This document shows positions 50,270-58,820 of a stretch of 64,000 bases of DNA, one piece after another. Each line of letters begins with the position of its first letter. Position 1 is the stretch's first letter. The notes under the pieces were generated by a model, which was not told where the DNA came from, ran no database searches, and was given only the letters and a program-made list of their open reading frames with translations. Made by a program: the position numbers and the translations under genes. Source of the stretch: Hyphomicrobiales bacterium (GTDB lineage Bacteria > Pseudomonadota > Alphaproteobacteria > Rhizobiales > Phreatobacteraceae); the NCBI GenBank assembly GCA_017304475.1, contig JAFKKV010000036.1:40780-104779 (forward strand), given 5' to 3'.

Positions 50270-50510
50270 GCGATCATTCCTTCGAACGCGCAGACCGCTT
50301 GAAATCGCAAACGATTGCGCAAGACCCGGTTTCCCTAACGTCCCTATAGTCCTTGTATGGTCCGGCAGACATTCGGCCCGATGGCCTAGACCATGCCGGC
50401 GCCGGTATCCGAGGGCCCGTCGGGCGGCCGGATCGGGACGCCGCTTGCGGTCATTGCGCTCGCCGCCGCGCCGGGTTAGCGCTCATGGCATGGAGACGGG
50501 CATAGCCGAC

Positions 50511-51383
50511 ATGACAACCGCGGCCGAAACGCTCAGGCGCCGCTTTCTCGCGAACCGGCCGGTGCGCACGGCATCCTTGATCGTCACGCTGTTCGGCGAC
50601 GCGATCGTGCCGCGCGGCGGCGAATTGTCGATCCGCGCGCTGATCGACCTGATGGGCGGTCTCGGCATCGAAGCAGGCGCCGTGCGCACCGCCATGTCGC
50701 GGCTCGGCGCCGACGGCCTGTTCGTCCGGCGCACGGCCGGCAAGCGGCCGCGCTACGGCCTGTCGGCTTCGGCCGAGCGCACCTTCGCGGAGGCATTCAG
50801 GCGCGTCTATGCCGGCGAGCGGCCGGCCTCGGGCGGCGGCTTTCGCATCGCCATCATGCCGGCCCAGGCGAAGAAGGCGCTCGACATCGCCGATCTCGCG
50901 GCCGCCGGCTATCGGCCCTTCGTGCCCGGCGTGTTCGTGGCGCCGGCCTCGGCCGGCCCCGCCAGCCTGCCCGAAGGCGCTTTCCTGCTCGACGCCTCGG
51001 CCGATGACGCGACGACCCGGCGGCTCGCCACCGAGGTGCTCGGCATGGCGGCGGCGGCCGACGGCTATCGCGGTTTCGTCGCGGATCATGCCGGTCTCGG
51101 CGCCGCGATCGGCGATGGCGCCGGCCTGCGGCCGGCCGATGCCTTCGTGATCAGGATCCTTGTTATCCATGCCTTCCGGCGCATCGTGATCCGCGATCCC
51201 GGCCTGCCCGAAGACCTGCTGCCGCCGGACCGGCCCGACCGCCAGGCACGCGATCTCGTCGCGGCGCTCTATGCGGCGCTCGCTCGGCCGTCGGAGGCCC
51301 ATCTCGACCAGGTCGCGGCCGCCGATGCCGAGCCGCTGGCGCCGCCTTCGGTCGACCTGGCGAGCCGCTTCCGCAGCCTGTGA
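50511..51383 (+). CDS. paaX: phenylacetate operon repressor PaaX
   Basis: 290 residues. Winged helix 'VRTASLIVTLFGDAIVPRGGELSIRALIDLMGGLGIEAGAVRTAMSRLGADGLFVRRTAGKRPRYGLSASAERTFAEA' is PaaX-specific, followed by the PaaX_C domain ('VIHAFRRIVIRDPGLPEDLLPPD'). It normally represses paa genes until phenylacetyl-CoA binds. The start is uncertain: ATG at 50511 or in-frame ATG at 50490, neither with a good ribosome-binding site. It sits directly upstream of paaABCDE, with an inverted repeat between them. Confidence 0.9.
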   Translation: MTTAAETLRRRFLANRPVRTASLIVTLFGDAIVPRGGELSIRALIDLMGGLGIEAGAVRTAMSRLGADGLFVRRTAGKRPRYGLSASAERTFAEAFRRVYAGERPASGGGFRIAIMPAQAKKALDIADLAAAGYRPFVPGVFVAPASAGPASLPEGAFLLDASADDATTRRLATEVLGMAAAADGYRGFVADHAGLGAAIGDGAGLRPADAFVIRILVIHAFRRIVIRDPGLPEDLLPPDRPDRQARDLVAALYAALARPSEAHLDQVAAADAEPLAPPSVDLASRFRSL

Positions 51384-51426
51384 ACGGAACGCCATGTTGC
51401 GTCGCAGCAACGATTTTACCCTGTCG

Positions 51427-51464
51427 TGTTACGAAAATTATTGTCTTTTGGAATTTTTGTAACA
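51427..51464. promoter_or_regulatory. candidate PaaX operator over the paaA promoter
   Basis: Imperfect inverted repeat: TGTTACGAAAATT (51427-51439) and AATTTTTGTAACA (51452-51464) match at 12 of 13 positions around a 12-bp spacer. It lies in the strikingly AT-rich gap before paaA. TTGTCT (51441-51446) and CATACT (51463-51468), 16 bp apart, are a plausible -35/-10 covered by the site. Assigned to PaaX by position. Confidence 0.6.
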
Positions 51465-51493
51465 TACTGGCCTTCATCCTCCGGAGGCACGCC

Positions 51494-52486
51494 ATGTACA
51501 CGCAGGCCCTGAATGTTAGGGATGACGGACCGGTCCCGGTCGACGAGGTCAGGGATGCCCGTTTCCAGGCGCGCATCGACCGTGACGAGAAGATCGAGCC
51601 GAATGACTGGATGCCGGAGAAATACCGGCGCACGCTGATCCGCCAGATCTCCCAGCACGCCCATTCGGAAATCGTCGGCATGCTGCCGGAAGGCAATTGG
51701 ATCACCCGCGCGCCGAGCCTGAAGCGCAAGGCGGCGCTGCTCGCCAAGGTGCAGGACGAGGGCGGCCACGGGCTCTACCTCTATTCGGCGGCCGAGACGC
51801 TGGGCATCAGCCGGGAGGAGATGAACGACCAGCTCATCACCGGCAAGGCGCGCTATTCCTCGATCTTCAACTATCCGACGCTGACCTGGGCCGATATCGG
51901 CATGGTCGGCTGGCTGGTCGACGGCGCGGCGATCATGAACCAGATCCCGCTATGCCGGACGAGCTACGGCCCCTATGCGCGCGCCATGGTGCGGATCTGC
52001 AAGGAAGAGAGCTTCCATCAGCGCCAGGGCTACGAAATCGTCATGACGCTGGCGCGCGGCAATGCCGACCAGAAGGCCATGGCGCAGGATGCGCTGAACC
52101 GCTGGTGGTGGCCGGCGCTGATGATGTTCGGGCCGCCGGATGCCGAGAGCCTGCATACCGACCAGAACATGGCCTGGCGGATCAAGCGCTTCTCCAATGA
52201 CGAGCTGCGCCAGAAATTCATCGACGCCACGGTGCCGCAGGGCCATTTCCTCGGCCTCGAATTTCCCGACAAGGAACTCGCCTTCGACGAGGCGACCGGC
52301 CATTGGCGCTTCGGCCCGATCGACTGGGACGAGTTCAAGCGGGTGCTGGCGGGCGAGGGGCCGTGCAACCGGCAGCGGCTGGCCCAGCGCAACCGCTCGC
52401 ACGAGGCCGGTGCCTGGGTGCGCGAGGCAGCCATGGCGCATGCCGAAAAGCGCGCCGCGCGCCGTCTCGCCCAAGCTGCGGAGTAA
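51494..52486 (+). CDS. paaA: phenylacetyl-CoA epoxidase catalytic subunit PaaA
   Basis: 330 residues. Di-iron oxygenase subunit converting phenylacetyl-CoA to its 1,2-epoxide. 'RQISQHAHSEIVGMLPEGNWITRAPSLKRKAALLAKVQDEGGHGLYLYSAAETLG' carries the first di-iron Glu/His ligands (EGGHG), and 'RICKEESFHQRQGYE' the second ExxH. GGAGG lies 7 bp before the ATG. First gene of paaABCDE. Confidence 0.97.
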   Translation: MYTQALNVRDDGPVPVDEVRDARFQARIDRDEKIEPNDWMPEKYRRTLIRQISQHAHSEIVGMLPEGNWITRAPSLKRKAALLAKVQDEGGHGLYLYSAAETLGISREEMNDQLITGKARYSSIFNYPTLTWADIGMVGWLVDGAAIMNQIPLCRTSYGPYARAMVRICKEESFHQRQGYEIVMTLARGNADQKAMAQDALNRWWWPALMMFGPPDAESLHTDQNMAWRIKRFSNDELRQKFIDATVPQGHFLGLEFPDKELAFDEATGHWRFGPIDWDEFKRVLAGEGPCNRQRLAQRNRSHEAGAWVREAAMAHAEKRAARRLAQAAE

Positions 52487-52491
52487 GCATC

Positions 52492-52779
52492 ATGACCACG
52501 CCGAACTGGCCGCTCTGGGAAGTCTTCATCCGTTCGCGCAACGGCATGGCGCATCGCCATGTCGGGTCGCTGCACGCCGTCGATGCCAGCATGGCGCTGC
52601 AGGCGGCGCGCGACACCTATACCCGGCGCGGCGAAGGACTTTCGATCTGGGTCGTGCCGTCGCAGGCGATCACCGCCTCTGATCCTGCCGACAAGGACAT
52701 GCTGTTCGAGCCGACCGCCTCGAAGATCTATCGGCATCCGACCTTCTACGAGGTGCCCGACGATGTCGGGCACATGTGA
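52492..52779 (+). CDS. paaB: phenylacetyl-CoA epoxidase subunit PaaB
   Basis: 95 residues. Small subunit that bridges the PaaAC heterodimers: 'NWPLWEVFIRSRNGMAHRHVGSLHAVDASMALQAARDTYTRRGEGLSIWVVPSQAI' is the PaaB signature. It lies 5 bp after paaA. Confidence 0.96.
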   Translation: MTTPNWPLWEVFIRSRNGMAHRHVGSLHAVDASMALQAARDTYTRRGEGLSIWVVPSQAITASDPADKDMLFEPTASKIYRHPTFYEVPDDVGHM

Positions 52780-52791
52780 GGAGCTGAGCCG

Positions 52792-53547
52792 ATGACCGAC
52801 AGCCCGCTGTTTCTCGCGACCCTCAGGCTCGCCGACGACGCTCTCGTGCTCGGCCACCGTCTCTCGGAATGGTGCGGCCATGCCCCGGTTCTGGAAGAGG
52901 ACCTAGCGCTCGGCAATCTCGGCCTCGACCTGATCGGCCAGGCGCGCTCGCTCTACAGCTATGCCGGCGAGGTCGAAGGCAAAGGCCGCGACGAGGATCA
53001 GCTCGCCTATCTCCGGCGCGAGGGCGAATACCGCAATCTCCTGCTGGTCGAGCAGCCGAATGGCGACTTTGCCGTCACCATGGTGCGGCACCTCTTGTTT
53101 TCGGCCTTCATGTTTCCGTTCCACCAGGCGATGACGGCATCGAGCGATGCGACGCTGGCGGCCATCGCCGCCAAGGCGGAAAAGGAAATGGCCTATCACG
53201 TGCGCCATACCGGCGAGTGGCTGATCCGGCTCGGCGACGGCACGGCGGAAAGCCATCGGCGGGCGCAAACCGCGCTCGACGAGCTCTGGCCCTATTCCGG
53301 CGAATTGTTCGACGTCGATGCCGCCATGCGCAGCGCCATCGATGCGGGCTTCGTACCGGATCCCGAAGCGATCCGGCCGCGCTTCGAGGCCACCATCGAC
53401 CAAGTGCTGGCCGAGGCCACCTTGACCCGGCCGCGGGTCGGCGCCTTCCAGACCGGCGGCCGCGCCGGACGGCACAGCGAGCATATGGGCTTCCTGCTGG
53501 CCGAGCTCCAATACATGCAGCGGACCTATCCGAACGCCACCTGGTGA
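52792..53547 (+). CDS. paaC: phenylacetyl-CoA epoxidase structural subunit PaaC
   Basis: 251 residues. Ferritin-like partner of PaaA: 'RLADDALVLGHRLSEWCGHAPVLEEDLALGNLGLDLIGQARSLY', 'HLLFSAFMFPFHQAM', 'KAEKEMAYHVRHTGEWLIRLGDGT' and 'GGRAGRHSEHMGFLLAELQYMQRTYP'. It starts 12 bp after paaB. Confidence 0.96.
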   Translation: MTDSPLFLATLRLADDALVLGHRLSEWCGHAPVLEEDLALGNLGLDLIGQARSLYSYAGEVEGKGRDEDQLAYLRREGEYRNLLLVEQPNGDFAVTMVRHLLFSAFMFPFHQAMTASSDATLAAIAAKAEKEMAYHVRHTGEWLIRLGDGTAESHRRAQTALDELWPYSGELFDVDAAMRSAIDAGFVPDPEAIRPRFEATIDQVLAEATLTRPRVGAFQTGGRAGRHSEHMGFLLAELQYMQRTYPNATW

Positions 53548-53554
53548 GGCTGAT

Positions 53555-54061
53555 ATGGGCACCGTCTCGTCCCTCGATCATGCACGGCAGCAGGCCTCCG
53601 CCTGGGCGGCCGCGGCCGCCGTGTGCGATCCGGAAGTGCCGGTCCTGACCATCGAGGATCTCGGCGTCCTGCGCGAGGTCCGGATCGAGGGCGGTCGGGT
53701 CGAGGCGGTCATCACGCCGACCTATTCCGGCTGCCCGGCAATGAGCTTGATCGCGCTCAATGTGGAAGTGGCGCTGGAAGAAGCGGGCTTCACCAATGTC
53801 AAGGTAACGAGCGTGCTGGCGCCGGCCTGGACCACCGACTGGATGAGCGAGGCGGGCAAGGCCAAGCTCGCCGCCTATGGCATCGCGCCGCCGAGCGGCA
53901 AGGCCGGCCGGCGCGCCCTGTTCGGCGAGGAAACGGTCGCCTGCCCGCGCTGCGGTTCGGCCGATACAGCCAAGGTTTCCGAGTTCGGCTCGACCGCCTG
54001 CAAGGCGCATTGGCGCTGCCGGGCCTGCGCCGAGCCTTTCGATTATTTCAAATGCATCTGA
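53555..54061 (+). CDS. paaD: PaaD, Fe-S maturation factor of the epoxidase
   Basis: 168 residues. N-terminal MIP18/SufT-like domain ('CDPEVPVLTIEDLGVLREVRIEGGRVEAVITPTYSGCPAMSLI') and C-terminal zinc-ribbon-like cysteines 'CPRCGS...CKAHWRCRACAEPFDYFKC'. It is thought to help assemble the PaaE iron-sulfur centre. It starts 7 bp after paaC. Confidence 0.95.
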   Translation: MGTVSSLDHARQQASAWAAAAAVCDPEVPVLTIEDLGVLREVRIEGGRVEAVITPTYSGCPAMSLIALNVEVALEEAGFTNVKVTSVLAPAWTTDWMSEAGKAKLAAYGIAPPSGKAGRRALFGEETVACPRCGSADTAKVSEFGSTACKAHWRCRACAEPFDYFKCI

Positions 54062-54072
54062 GGGCGCCGCTC

Positions 54073-55161
54073 ATGACCCCTGCCCATGCCCCGCATTTCC
54101 ACCGCCTTGTCGTCAGCGACATCAGGCGCGAGACACAGGACACCGTGTCGATCGCCTTCGCGGTGCCCGACGCGTTGAAGCCGGCCTATCATTTCGAGCA
54201 CGGCCAATATCTCACCCTGAAAGCGGCGATCGAAGGCGAGGAATTGCGCCGGTCCTACTCGATCTGCACCGGCATCGACGACAATGACCTGAGGGTCGCG
54301 GTGAAGCGGGTCGATGGCGGCCGCTTCTCTACTTTCGCCAATGAGATGCTGCGGGTCGGCGACCCGATCGAGGTGATGACGCCGATGGGGCGCTTCACCA
54401 CGCCGCTCGATCCGCTCGAGCCGCGCATCTACCTGGCGATCGCCTGCGGCTCCGGCATCACGCCGGTCATGTCGATCATCCGCACGGTGCTGACCCGCGA
54501 GCCGGCGAGCCGCTTCGTGCTGATCTACGGCAATCGCGACGCCTCATCGATCATTTTCAAGACGGCACTCGAAGACCTGAAGGACAGTTTCCTTGGCCGC
54601 TTCTCGGTCCATCATGTGCTCTCCCGCGAGGCCTCGGATTTCGCGGTTAGCCACGGCCGCATCGATGCCGAGAAGATCCGGGCTTTCGTGCAGCGCGGCC
54701 TGCAGGGCGGTAGCGTCGACCAGGCTTTCCTGTGCGGCCCGCAGGCGATGATCGAGGAGGCGCGCGCGACGCTGGAATCGCTCGGCATCGCGCATGATCA
54801 CATCCATTCCGAGCTGTTCGCCACCGAGGGCAGCCGGCAGGCCCCGGCGGTGATACGCAAGCCTGACATTTCCAACGGCCTGCCGCTGTCGATCCGGCTC
54901 GACGGGGCGCTGCACAGCATCGCCATGGACCCGACTGAAACGGTGGTCGAGGCGGCGATCCGCCATGGCCTCGACCTGCCTTATTCCTGCAAGGGCGGCA
55001 TGTGCTGCACCTGCCGCGCCAAGCTGATCGAAGGCGCGGTGGCGATGGACCAGAATTTCTCGCTGGAGCCCTGGGAGATCGAGGCCGGATTCGTGCTGAC
55101 CTGCCAGAGCCGCGCCACCGCGGGCACGCAAGCCGTCAGCGTCGATTTCGATTTCGCGTGA
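54073..55161 (+). CDS. paaE: phenylacetyl-CoA epoxidase reductase PaaE
   Basis: 362 residues. FAD-binding ('LRRSYSICTG') and NAD-binding ('CGSGITPVMSIIRTVL', 'LCGPQAMIEE') domains precede a plant-type [2Fe-2S] ferredoxin domain at the C-terminus ('YSCKGGMCCTCRAKLIEG' plus a later 'LTCQS'). It delivers NADPH electrons to PaaAC. The ATG at 54073 is 11 bp after paaD; the longer frame is a shadow of paaD. Last gene of paaABCDE. Confidence 0.96.
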   Translation: MTPAHAPHFHRLVVSDIRRETQDTVSIAFAVPDALKPAYHFEHGQYLTLKAAIEGEELRRSYSICTGIDDNDLRVAVKRVDGGRFSTFANEMLRVGDPIEVMTPMGRFTTPLDPLEPRIYLAIACGSGITPVMSIIRTVLTREPASRFVLIYGNRDASSIIFKTALEDLKDSFLGRFSVHHVLSREASDFAVSHGRIDAEKIRAFVQRGLQGGSVDQAFLCGPQAMIEEARATLESLGIAHDHIHSELFATEGSRQAPAVIRKPDISNGLPLSIRLDGALHSIAMDPTETVVEAAIRHGLDLPYSCKGGMCCTCRAKLIEGAVAMDQNFSLEPWEIEAGFVLTCQSRATAGTQAVSVDFDFA

Positions 55162-55262
55162 GACGGGCATGGGATGTGTCGGATAGGCGCAAGGGGGCGG
55201 GCGAGCCGGGCCTTGTGCCGCCGGCAGCAAAAGCTTTCGCGGACGGCGCCAGCGAAGCGAGA

Positions 55263-55440
55263 GAACCTCTACGTCACCCTCGGCCGAGGCGAAGCCGAGG
55301 GGAAGGGGGTCCAGGAGTCGTAAGGCTGCAACTTGAGCGCAAGCCGGCGGTGTGGTCTCGCAGCGTCGAACGATCTGCTCGGCAACCCCTGGACCCCCTT
55401 CCCCTCGGCTTCGCCTCGGCCGGGGGTGACGTAGAGGTTC
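55263..55440. repeat. 53-bp inverted repeat between convergent paaE and tetR
   Basis: Arms 55263-55315 and 55388-55440 are reverse complements with one mismatch in 53 bp, separated by 72 bp. Both arms contain GGCCGAGGCGAAGCCGAGGG. It fills the 345-bp non-coding spacer, and transcription from either side would make a large cruciform or hairpin, so it may end both operons. A related element occurs at 60125-60262. Confidence 0.8.
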
Positions 55441-55506
55441 CGGCGCTTCGTTGGCGCCGGGAGCCCATCGGGACAACCGCCGCAACGCACGGCATCGTTG
55501 CTCCGG

Positions 55507-56130
55507 CTATTCGGCGGCTTCCAGCCGGCCGCGCTCGGCGACCTCGCGGGCGCCGGCCAGGATCAGCCGGGTGACGAGATCGGCATAGGCCTCGCGGGTC
55601 ATCGGGCCATCGGGGCGGAACCACATATAGTGCCAGTTGAGCATGCCGAAGAGCGACATGGTCACCGGTTTCAGCAATGCGCCTTGGCCGGCGAGCTGCG
55701 GCACGGCGAGCGCCAGCGCCTCGGAAAACAGCACGACCAGCGCGCGCTCCACCGTCTTCAGCTCGTCCTGATAAGGCGGCGGCAGGCGCGACAGTTCGCT
55801 GACCTGGATCTTGTGCAGGGTATCGGCATCCCGATAGGCCTCGAGCAAGGCGCCGATAATGGCGCGCAGCCTGACATCGCCGGGCGGGGCCGTGCCGGCA
55901 GCCCGCCCGACCGTCTCCAGGAGATCGGCAAGGTGGCGGCGGATGATGTCGACGAGCAACTGCTCCTTGTTCGGATAGTAGTGATAGATCAAGGCCTTGG
56001 AGACACCGCAGGCGCCCGCGATGTCGTTGATCGAGGTCCGGTCGTAACCCTGGCGCGAGAACAGCTCCGCAGAAGCGTGCAGGATATGCGCACGTTTGTC
56101 GTCGTAATCGGCGGCGCGGGGACGAGCCAC
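55507..56130 (-). CDS. TetR-family regulator of the paaGIK operon (PaaR-like)
   Basis: 207 residues. HTH 'KRAHILHASAELFSRQGYDRTSINDIAGACGVSKALIYHYYPNKEQLLVDIIRRHLADLLE', then a ligand domain. The start is a GTG at 56130, 2 bp after the paaK stop, so it is the last gene of paaG-paaI-paaK-tetR. TetR regulators of phenylacetyl-CoA (PaaR) occur in several bacteria; it is the obvious candidate for the ACCG..CGGT operator at 58797-58820. This cluster then has two regulators, PaaX and TetR. Confidence 0.85.
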   Translation of the reverse strand: MARPRAADYDDKRAHILHASAELFSRQGYDRTSINDIAGACGVSKALIYHYYPNKEQLLVDIIRRHLADLLETVGRAAGTAPPGDVRLRAIIGALLEAYRDADTLHKIQVSELSRLPPPYQDELKTVERALVVLFSEALALAVPQLAGQGALLKPVTMSLFGMLNWHYMWFRPDGPMTREAYADLVTRLILAGAREVAERGRLEAAE

Positions 56131-56132
56131 GA

Positions 56133-57443
56133 TCAGTGCCTCGGGCGCTTGTCGAGCACGCGCTGGGCCTTGCCGAGCGAGCGTTCGAGCGTGCCGGGAG
56201 CGACCACCGTGACGGTCGAGGAAATGCCGATGGTTTCCTTGATCGCATGGGCGAGCCGGTCGCCGGCCCGCTGGCGGTCCTCCGGGCCGATCGCGTCGGG
56301 CCGCGCCTCCACCTGAATGTCCATCTCGTCCAGGCGATCCTCGCGGGTCAGCACGACCAGGTAATGGGCCGACAGCTCCGGCACGGTCAGGATCTTTTCC
56401 TCGATCTGGCTCGGGAAGACGTTGACGCCGCGCACGATCATCATGTCGTCGGAACGGCCGGTGATCTTCTCCATGCGGCGCATGGTGCGCGCCGTGCCGG
56501 GCAGCAACCGGGTCAGGTCGCGGGTGCGGTAGCGGATGATCGGCATGGCTTCCTTGGTCAGCGAGGTGAACACCAGTTCGCCCTTCTCGCCATCCGGTAG
56601 CACCTGGCCGGTCACGCGGTCGATCACCTCGGGGTAGAAATGGTCCTCCCAGACATGCAGGCCGTCCTTGGTCTCCACGCATTCATTGGCGACCCCCGGG
56701 CCCATGACCTCCGACAGGCCGTAAATGTCGACCGCGTCCATGGCGAAAGCATCCTCGATCTCGGCGCGCATCGAATTGGTCCAGGGTTCGGCGCCGAAAA
56801 TGCCTGTTTGCAGCGACGAGGTCCTGGGATCGGCGCCGATGCGCCTGAACTCGTCGAGGATCGCCAGCATGTAGCTCGGCGTCACCATGATGATCTCGGG
56901 CTTGAAGTCCTGGATGAGCTGGACCTGGCGCTCGGTCATGCCGCCGGAGACCGGGATCACCATGCAGCCGAGCTTTTCGGCGCCGTAATGGGCGCCCAGC
57001 CCGCCGGTGAACAGGCCGTAGCCATAGGCGATGTGGATCTTCATGCCGGGGCGCCCGCCGGCCGCGCGGATCGAGCGGGCAACGACCTCGGACCAGGTCT
57101 CGATGTCCTTGCGGGTATAGCCGACGACCGTCGGCTTGCCCGTCGTGCCCGACGAGGCATGGACGCGGACGACCTTGTCCTGCGGCACCGCGAACATGCC
57201 GAAGGGATAATTGTCGCGCAGGTCCGCCTTGGTGGTGAAGGGGAATTTGGCGAGGTCCTCGAGCCGTCTGAAATCGTCGGGGTGAACGCCGGCCTCGTCG
57301 AATTTGCGCCGGTAGGCCGCTACGTTGTCATAGGCGTGGCGGAGCGACCATGCGAGGCGCGCGGTCTGCAGGGCGGCGATCTCGTCGCGTGAGGCCCGTT
57401 CGATCGGATCGATCAGCGGCTGGTAGTGGCTCTTGTCCAGCAT
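56133..57443 (-). CDS. paaK: phenylacetate-CoA ligase PaaK
   Basis: 436 residues. Adenylate-forming ligase activating phenylacetate with ATP and CoA. P-loop-like 'VRVHASSGTTGKPTVVGYTRKD', 'YGYGLFTGGLGAHYGAE', 'TPSYMLAILDEFR', 'DIYGLSEVMGPGVANEC' and C-terminal hinge 'GRSDDMMIVRGVNVFPSQIEE' are PaaK hallmarks. It begins at the ATG at 57443, 8 bp after paaI. A standard-length enzyme with no defects seen. Confidence 0.96.
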   Translation of the reverse strand: MLDKSHYQPLIDPIERASRDEIAALQTARLAWSLRHAYDNVAAYRRKFDEAGVHPDDFRRLEDLAKFPFTTKADLRDNYPFGMFAVPQDKVVRVHASSGTTGKPTVVGYTRKDIETWSEVVARSIRAAGGRPGMKIHIAYGYGLFTGGLGAHYGAEKLGCMVIPVSGGMTERQVQLIQDFKPEIIMVTPSYMLAILDEFRRIGADPRTSSLQTGIFGAEPWTNSMRAEIEDAFAMDAVDIYGLSEVMGPGVANECVETKDGLHVWEDHFYPEVIDRVTGQVLPDGEKGELVFTSLTKEAMPIIRYRTRDLTRLLPGTARTMRRMEKITGRSDDMMIVRGVNVFPSQIEEKILTVPELSAHYLVVLTREDRLDEMDIQVEARPDAIGPEDRQRAGDRLAHAIKETIGISSTVTVVAPGTLERSLGKAQRVLDKRPRH

Positions 57444-57451
57444 GGCGTGCC

Positions 57452-57907
57452 TCACAGGGCCGGATGGTCGGGGGTGATCGCGCCGCCGAGCGTGCGCGAA
57501 TGGCCGCGGAAGACGGCGACGACGCTGCCGGCCTGGTCGGTGACCGTCACGTCGCAGATGCCGGAGCGGCCGGTGCGCGAGATCTCCCGGGCGGTCGCGG
57601 TCAGCACGTCGCCGAGCTTGCCGGAGGCGACGAAGGTCACCGCGCAGTGATGCGCGACGGTGCGGGTGTTGTGGCTGTTGCAGGCAAAGGCGAAGGCGCT
57701 GTCGGCGAGCGTGAAGATATAGCCGCCATGGCACATGCCGTGGCCATTGGTCATGGCCTCGGTCACCGGCATGGTCAAGGTGGCGCTGCCGGGGGCGCTC
57801 GCGACCAGGGTCATGCCGAGCGCGCGCGAGGCCCGGTCCTCCGCCCACATGGCGGCGGAGGCGGCTTCGGCGATGGCGGCTTCATTGACGGCGTGGCCCT
57901 CTTTCAT
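57452..57907 (-). CDS. paaI: hotdog-fold acyl-CoA thioesterase PaaI
   Basis: 151 residues. Hydrolyses phenylacetyl-CoA derivatives to relieve CoA trapping. 'GHGMCHGGYIFTLADSAFAFACNSHN' has the catalytic Asp and hotdog helix typical of PaaI; 'VTVTDQAGSVVAVFRGHSRTLGG' is the closing strand. Start overlaps the paaG stop (ATGA). Confidence 0.93.
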   Translation of the reverse strand: MKEGHAVNEAAIAEAASAAMWAEDRASRALGMTLVASAPGSATLTMPVTEAMTNGHGMCHGGYIFTLADSAFAFACNSHNTRTVAHHCAVTFVASGKLGDVLTATAREISRTGRSGICDVTVTDQAGSVVAVFRGHSRTLGGAITPDHPAL

Positions 57908-58701
57908 GGCCTGCCTCCGTAGACCGGCTTGCGCTTCTCCATGAAGGCGGCGACGCCCTCGGCATAATCGCGGCCGCGGCCGAGCCGGCGCTGCTCGTCG
58001 CGCTCATAGTCGAGCTGGGCGTCGAGGCTGTGGCCATCGGCGATGTCGAAGGCGCGCTTGATCGCGGCGAGGCTTGAGGCCGACGAGCCGGCGAAGCGCT
58101 GGCAGAGCGCCTCGGCCTCGGCGATCAGGCCGGCATCGTCGACCACCTTGTGGACCAGGCCCCAGGCCTCGGCCTGGTCGGCCTTCAGCGTGTCGCCGGT
58201 CAGCGCCCAGGCGCGGGCCCGGGCCGGGCCGATCAGGCGCGGCAACAGATAGGTCGCGCCCGAATCCGGCAGAAGCCCGATCTTGACGAAGGCCTGGCCG
58301 AAGCTCGCCGAGCGGCCGGCAATCACCACGTCGCTGGCGAGCGCCAGGCTGACGCCGGCGCCGGCGGCGATGCCGTTGACCGCGCAGACCACCGGCAGCG
58401 GCAGGGCCCGGAGCTTGCGGATCAGCGGGTTGTAGTTCTTCTCCAGGGTCTCGCCAAGGTCGGGTGCGTCGCCGTCCTCGGCGGCGATCTCCGGATCGGC
58501 CAGATCCTGGCCGGCGCAGAAGCCGCGGCCGGAACCCGTGATCAGCACGGCCTTGCAGCTCTTGTCGGCCTCGGCATCGTCGAGCGCGGCCTTCAGCGCC
58601 CGATGCATGACGCCGGTGAAGGAATTCAGCTTGTCTGGCCGGTTCAGCGTCAGCACGCGATAGCCCGGCCTGACGTCGACGAGCACGGTTGCCGCGTCCA
58701 T
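57904..58701 (-). CDS. paaG: ring-1,2-epoxyphenylacetyl-CoA isomerase PaaG
   Basis: 265 residues. Crotonase-family enzyme isomerising the epoxide to the oxepin. 'ITGSGRGFCAGQDLADPEI' supplies the oxyanion hole, and 'VIAGRSASFGQAFVKIGLLPDSGATYLLPRLIGPARA' includes the PaaG-type Asp of 'LLPDSGATY'. CCAGGAGAGG precedes the ATG (58701). First gene of paaG-paaI-paaK-tetR; PaaF and PaaG are related, but this is the 260-residue PaaG length with 'PDSG'. Confidence 0.88.
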   Translation of the reverse strand: MDAATVLVDVRPGYRVLTLNRPDKLNSFTGVMHRALKAALDDAEADKSCKAVLITGSGRGFCAGQDLADPEIAAEDGDAPDLGETLEKNYNPLIRKLRALPLPVVCAVNGIAAGAGVSLALASDVVIAGRSASFGQAFVKIGLLPDSGATYLLPRLIGPARARAWALTGDTLKADQAEAWGLVHKVVDDAGLIAEAEALCQRFAGSSASSLAAIKRAFDIADGHSLDAQLDYERDEQRRLGRGRDYAEGVAAFMEKRKPVYGGRP

Positions 58702-58796
58702 CGTCCTCTCCTGGTGTTTCCTCGTTCGCGCGCCCCGTCGCAAAAAGCCGGGCGCGTCGCTCGTCATTTGTCCGTCCGGTTTCGGCGAGTTGCCAC

Positions 58797-58820
58797 TTGA
58801 CTGACCGGGCGGTTGGTTAA
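58797..58820. promoter_or_regulatory. candidate TetR (PaaR) operator
   Basis: A partial dyad with 8 of 12 matching pairs over 58797-58820, centred on GACCGGGCGGTT; its ACCG..CGGT core resembles TetR/PaaR operators. It lies between paaG and the ABC binding-protein gene, overlapping the promoter elements. Assigned by context. Confidence 0.5.

Noticed and set aside
45710..50302. A very long plus-strand open frame opposite the RND pump and adaptor genes
   Set aside because: It is the antisense shadow of two clear genes in high-GC DNA; the translation is rich in Arg, Asp, Gly and His with no domains.
50307..50318. GCAAACGATTGC as a LacI-family operator
   Set aside because: It has the right look, but one arm pair mismatches and no LacI gene is nearby; kept only as a note.
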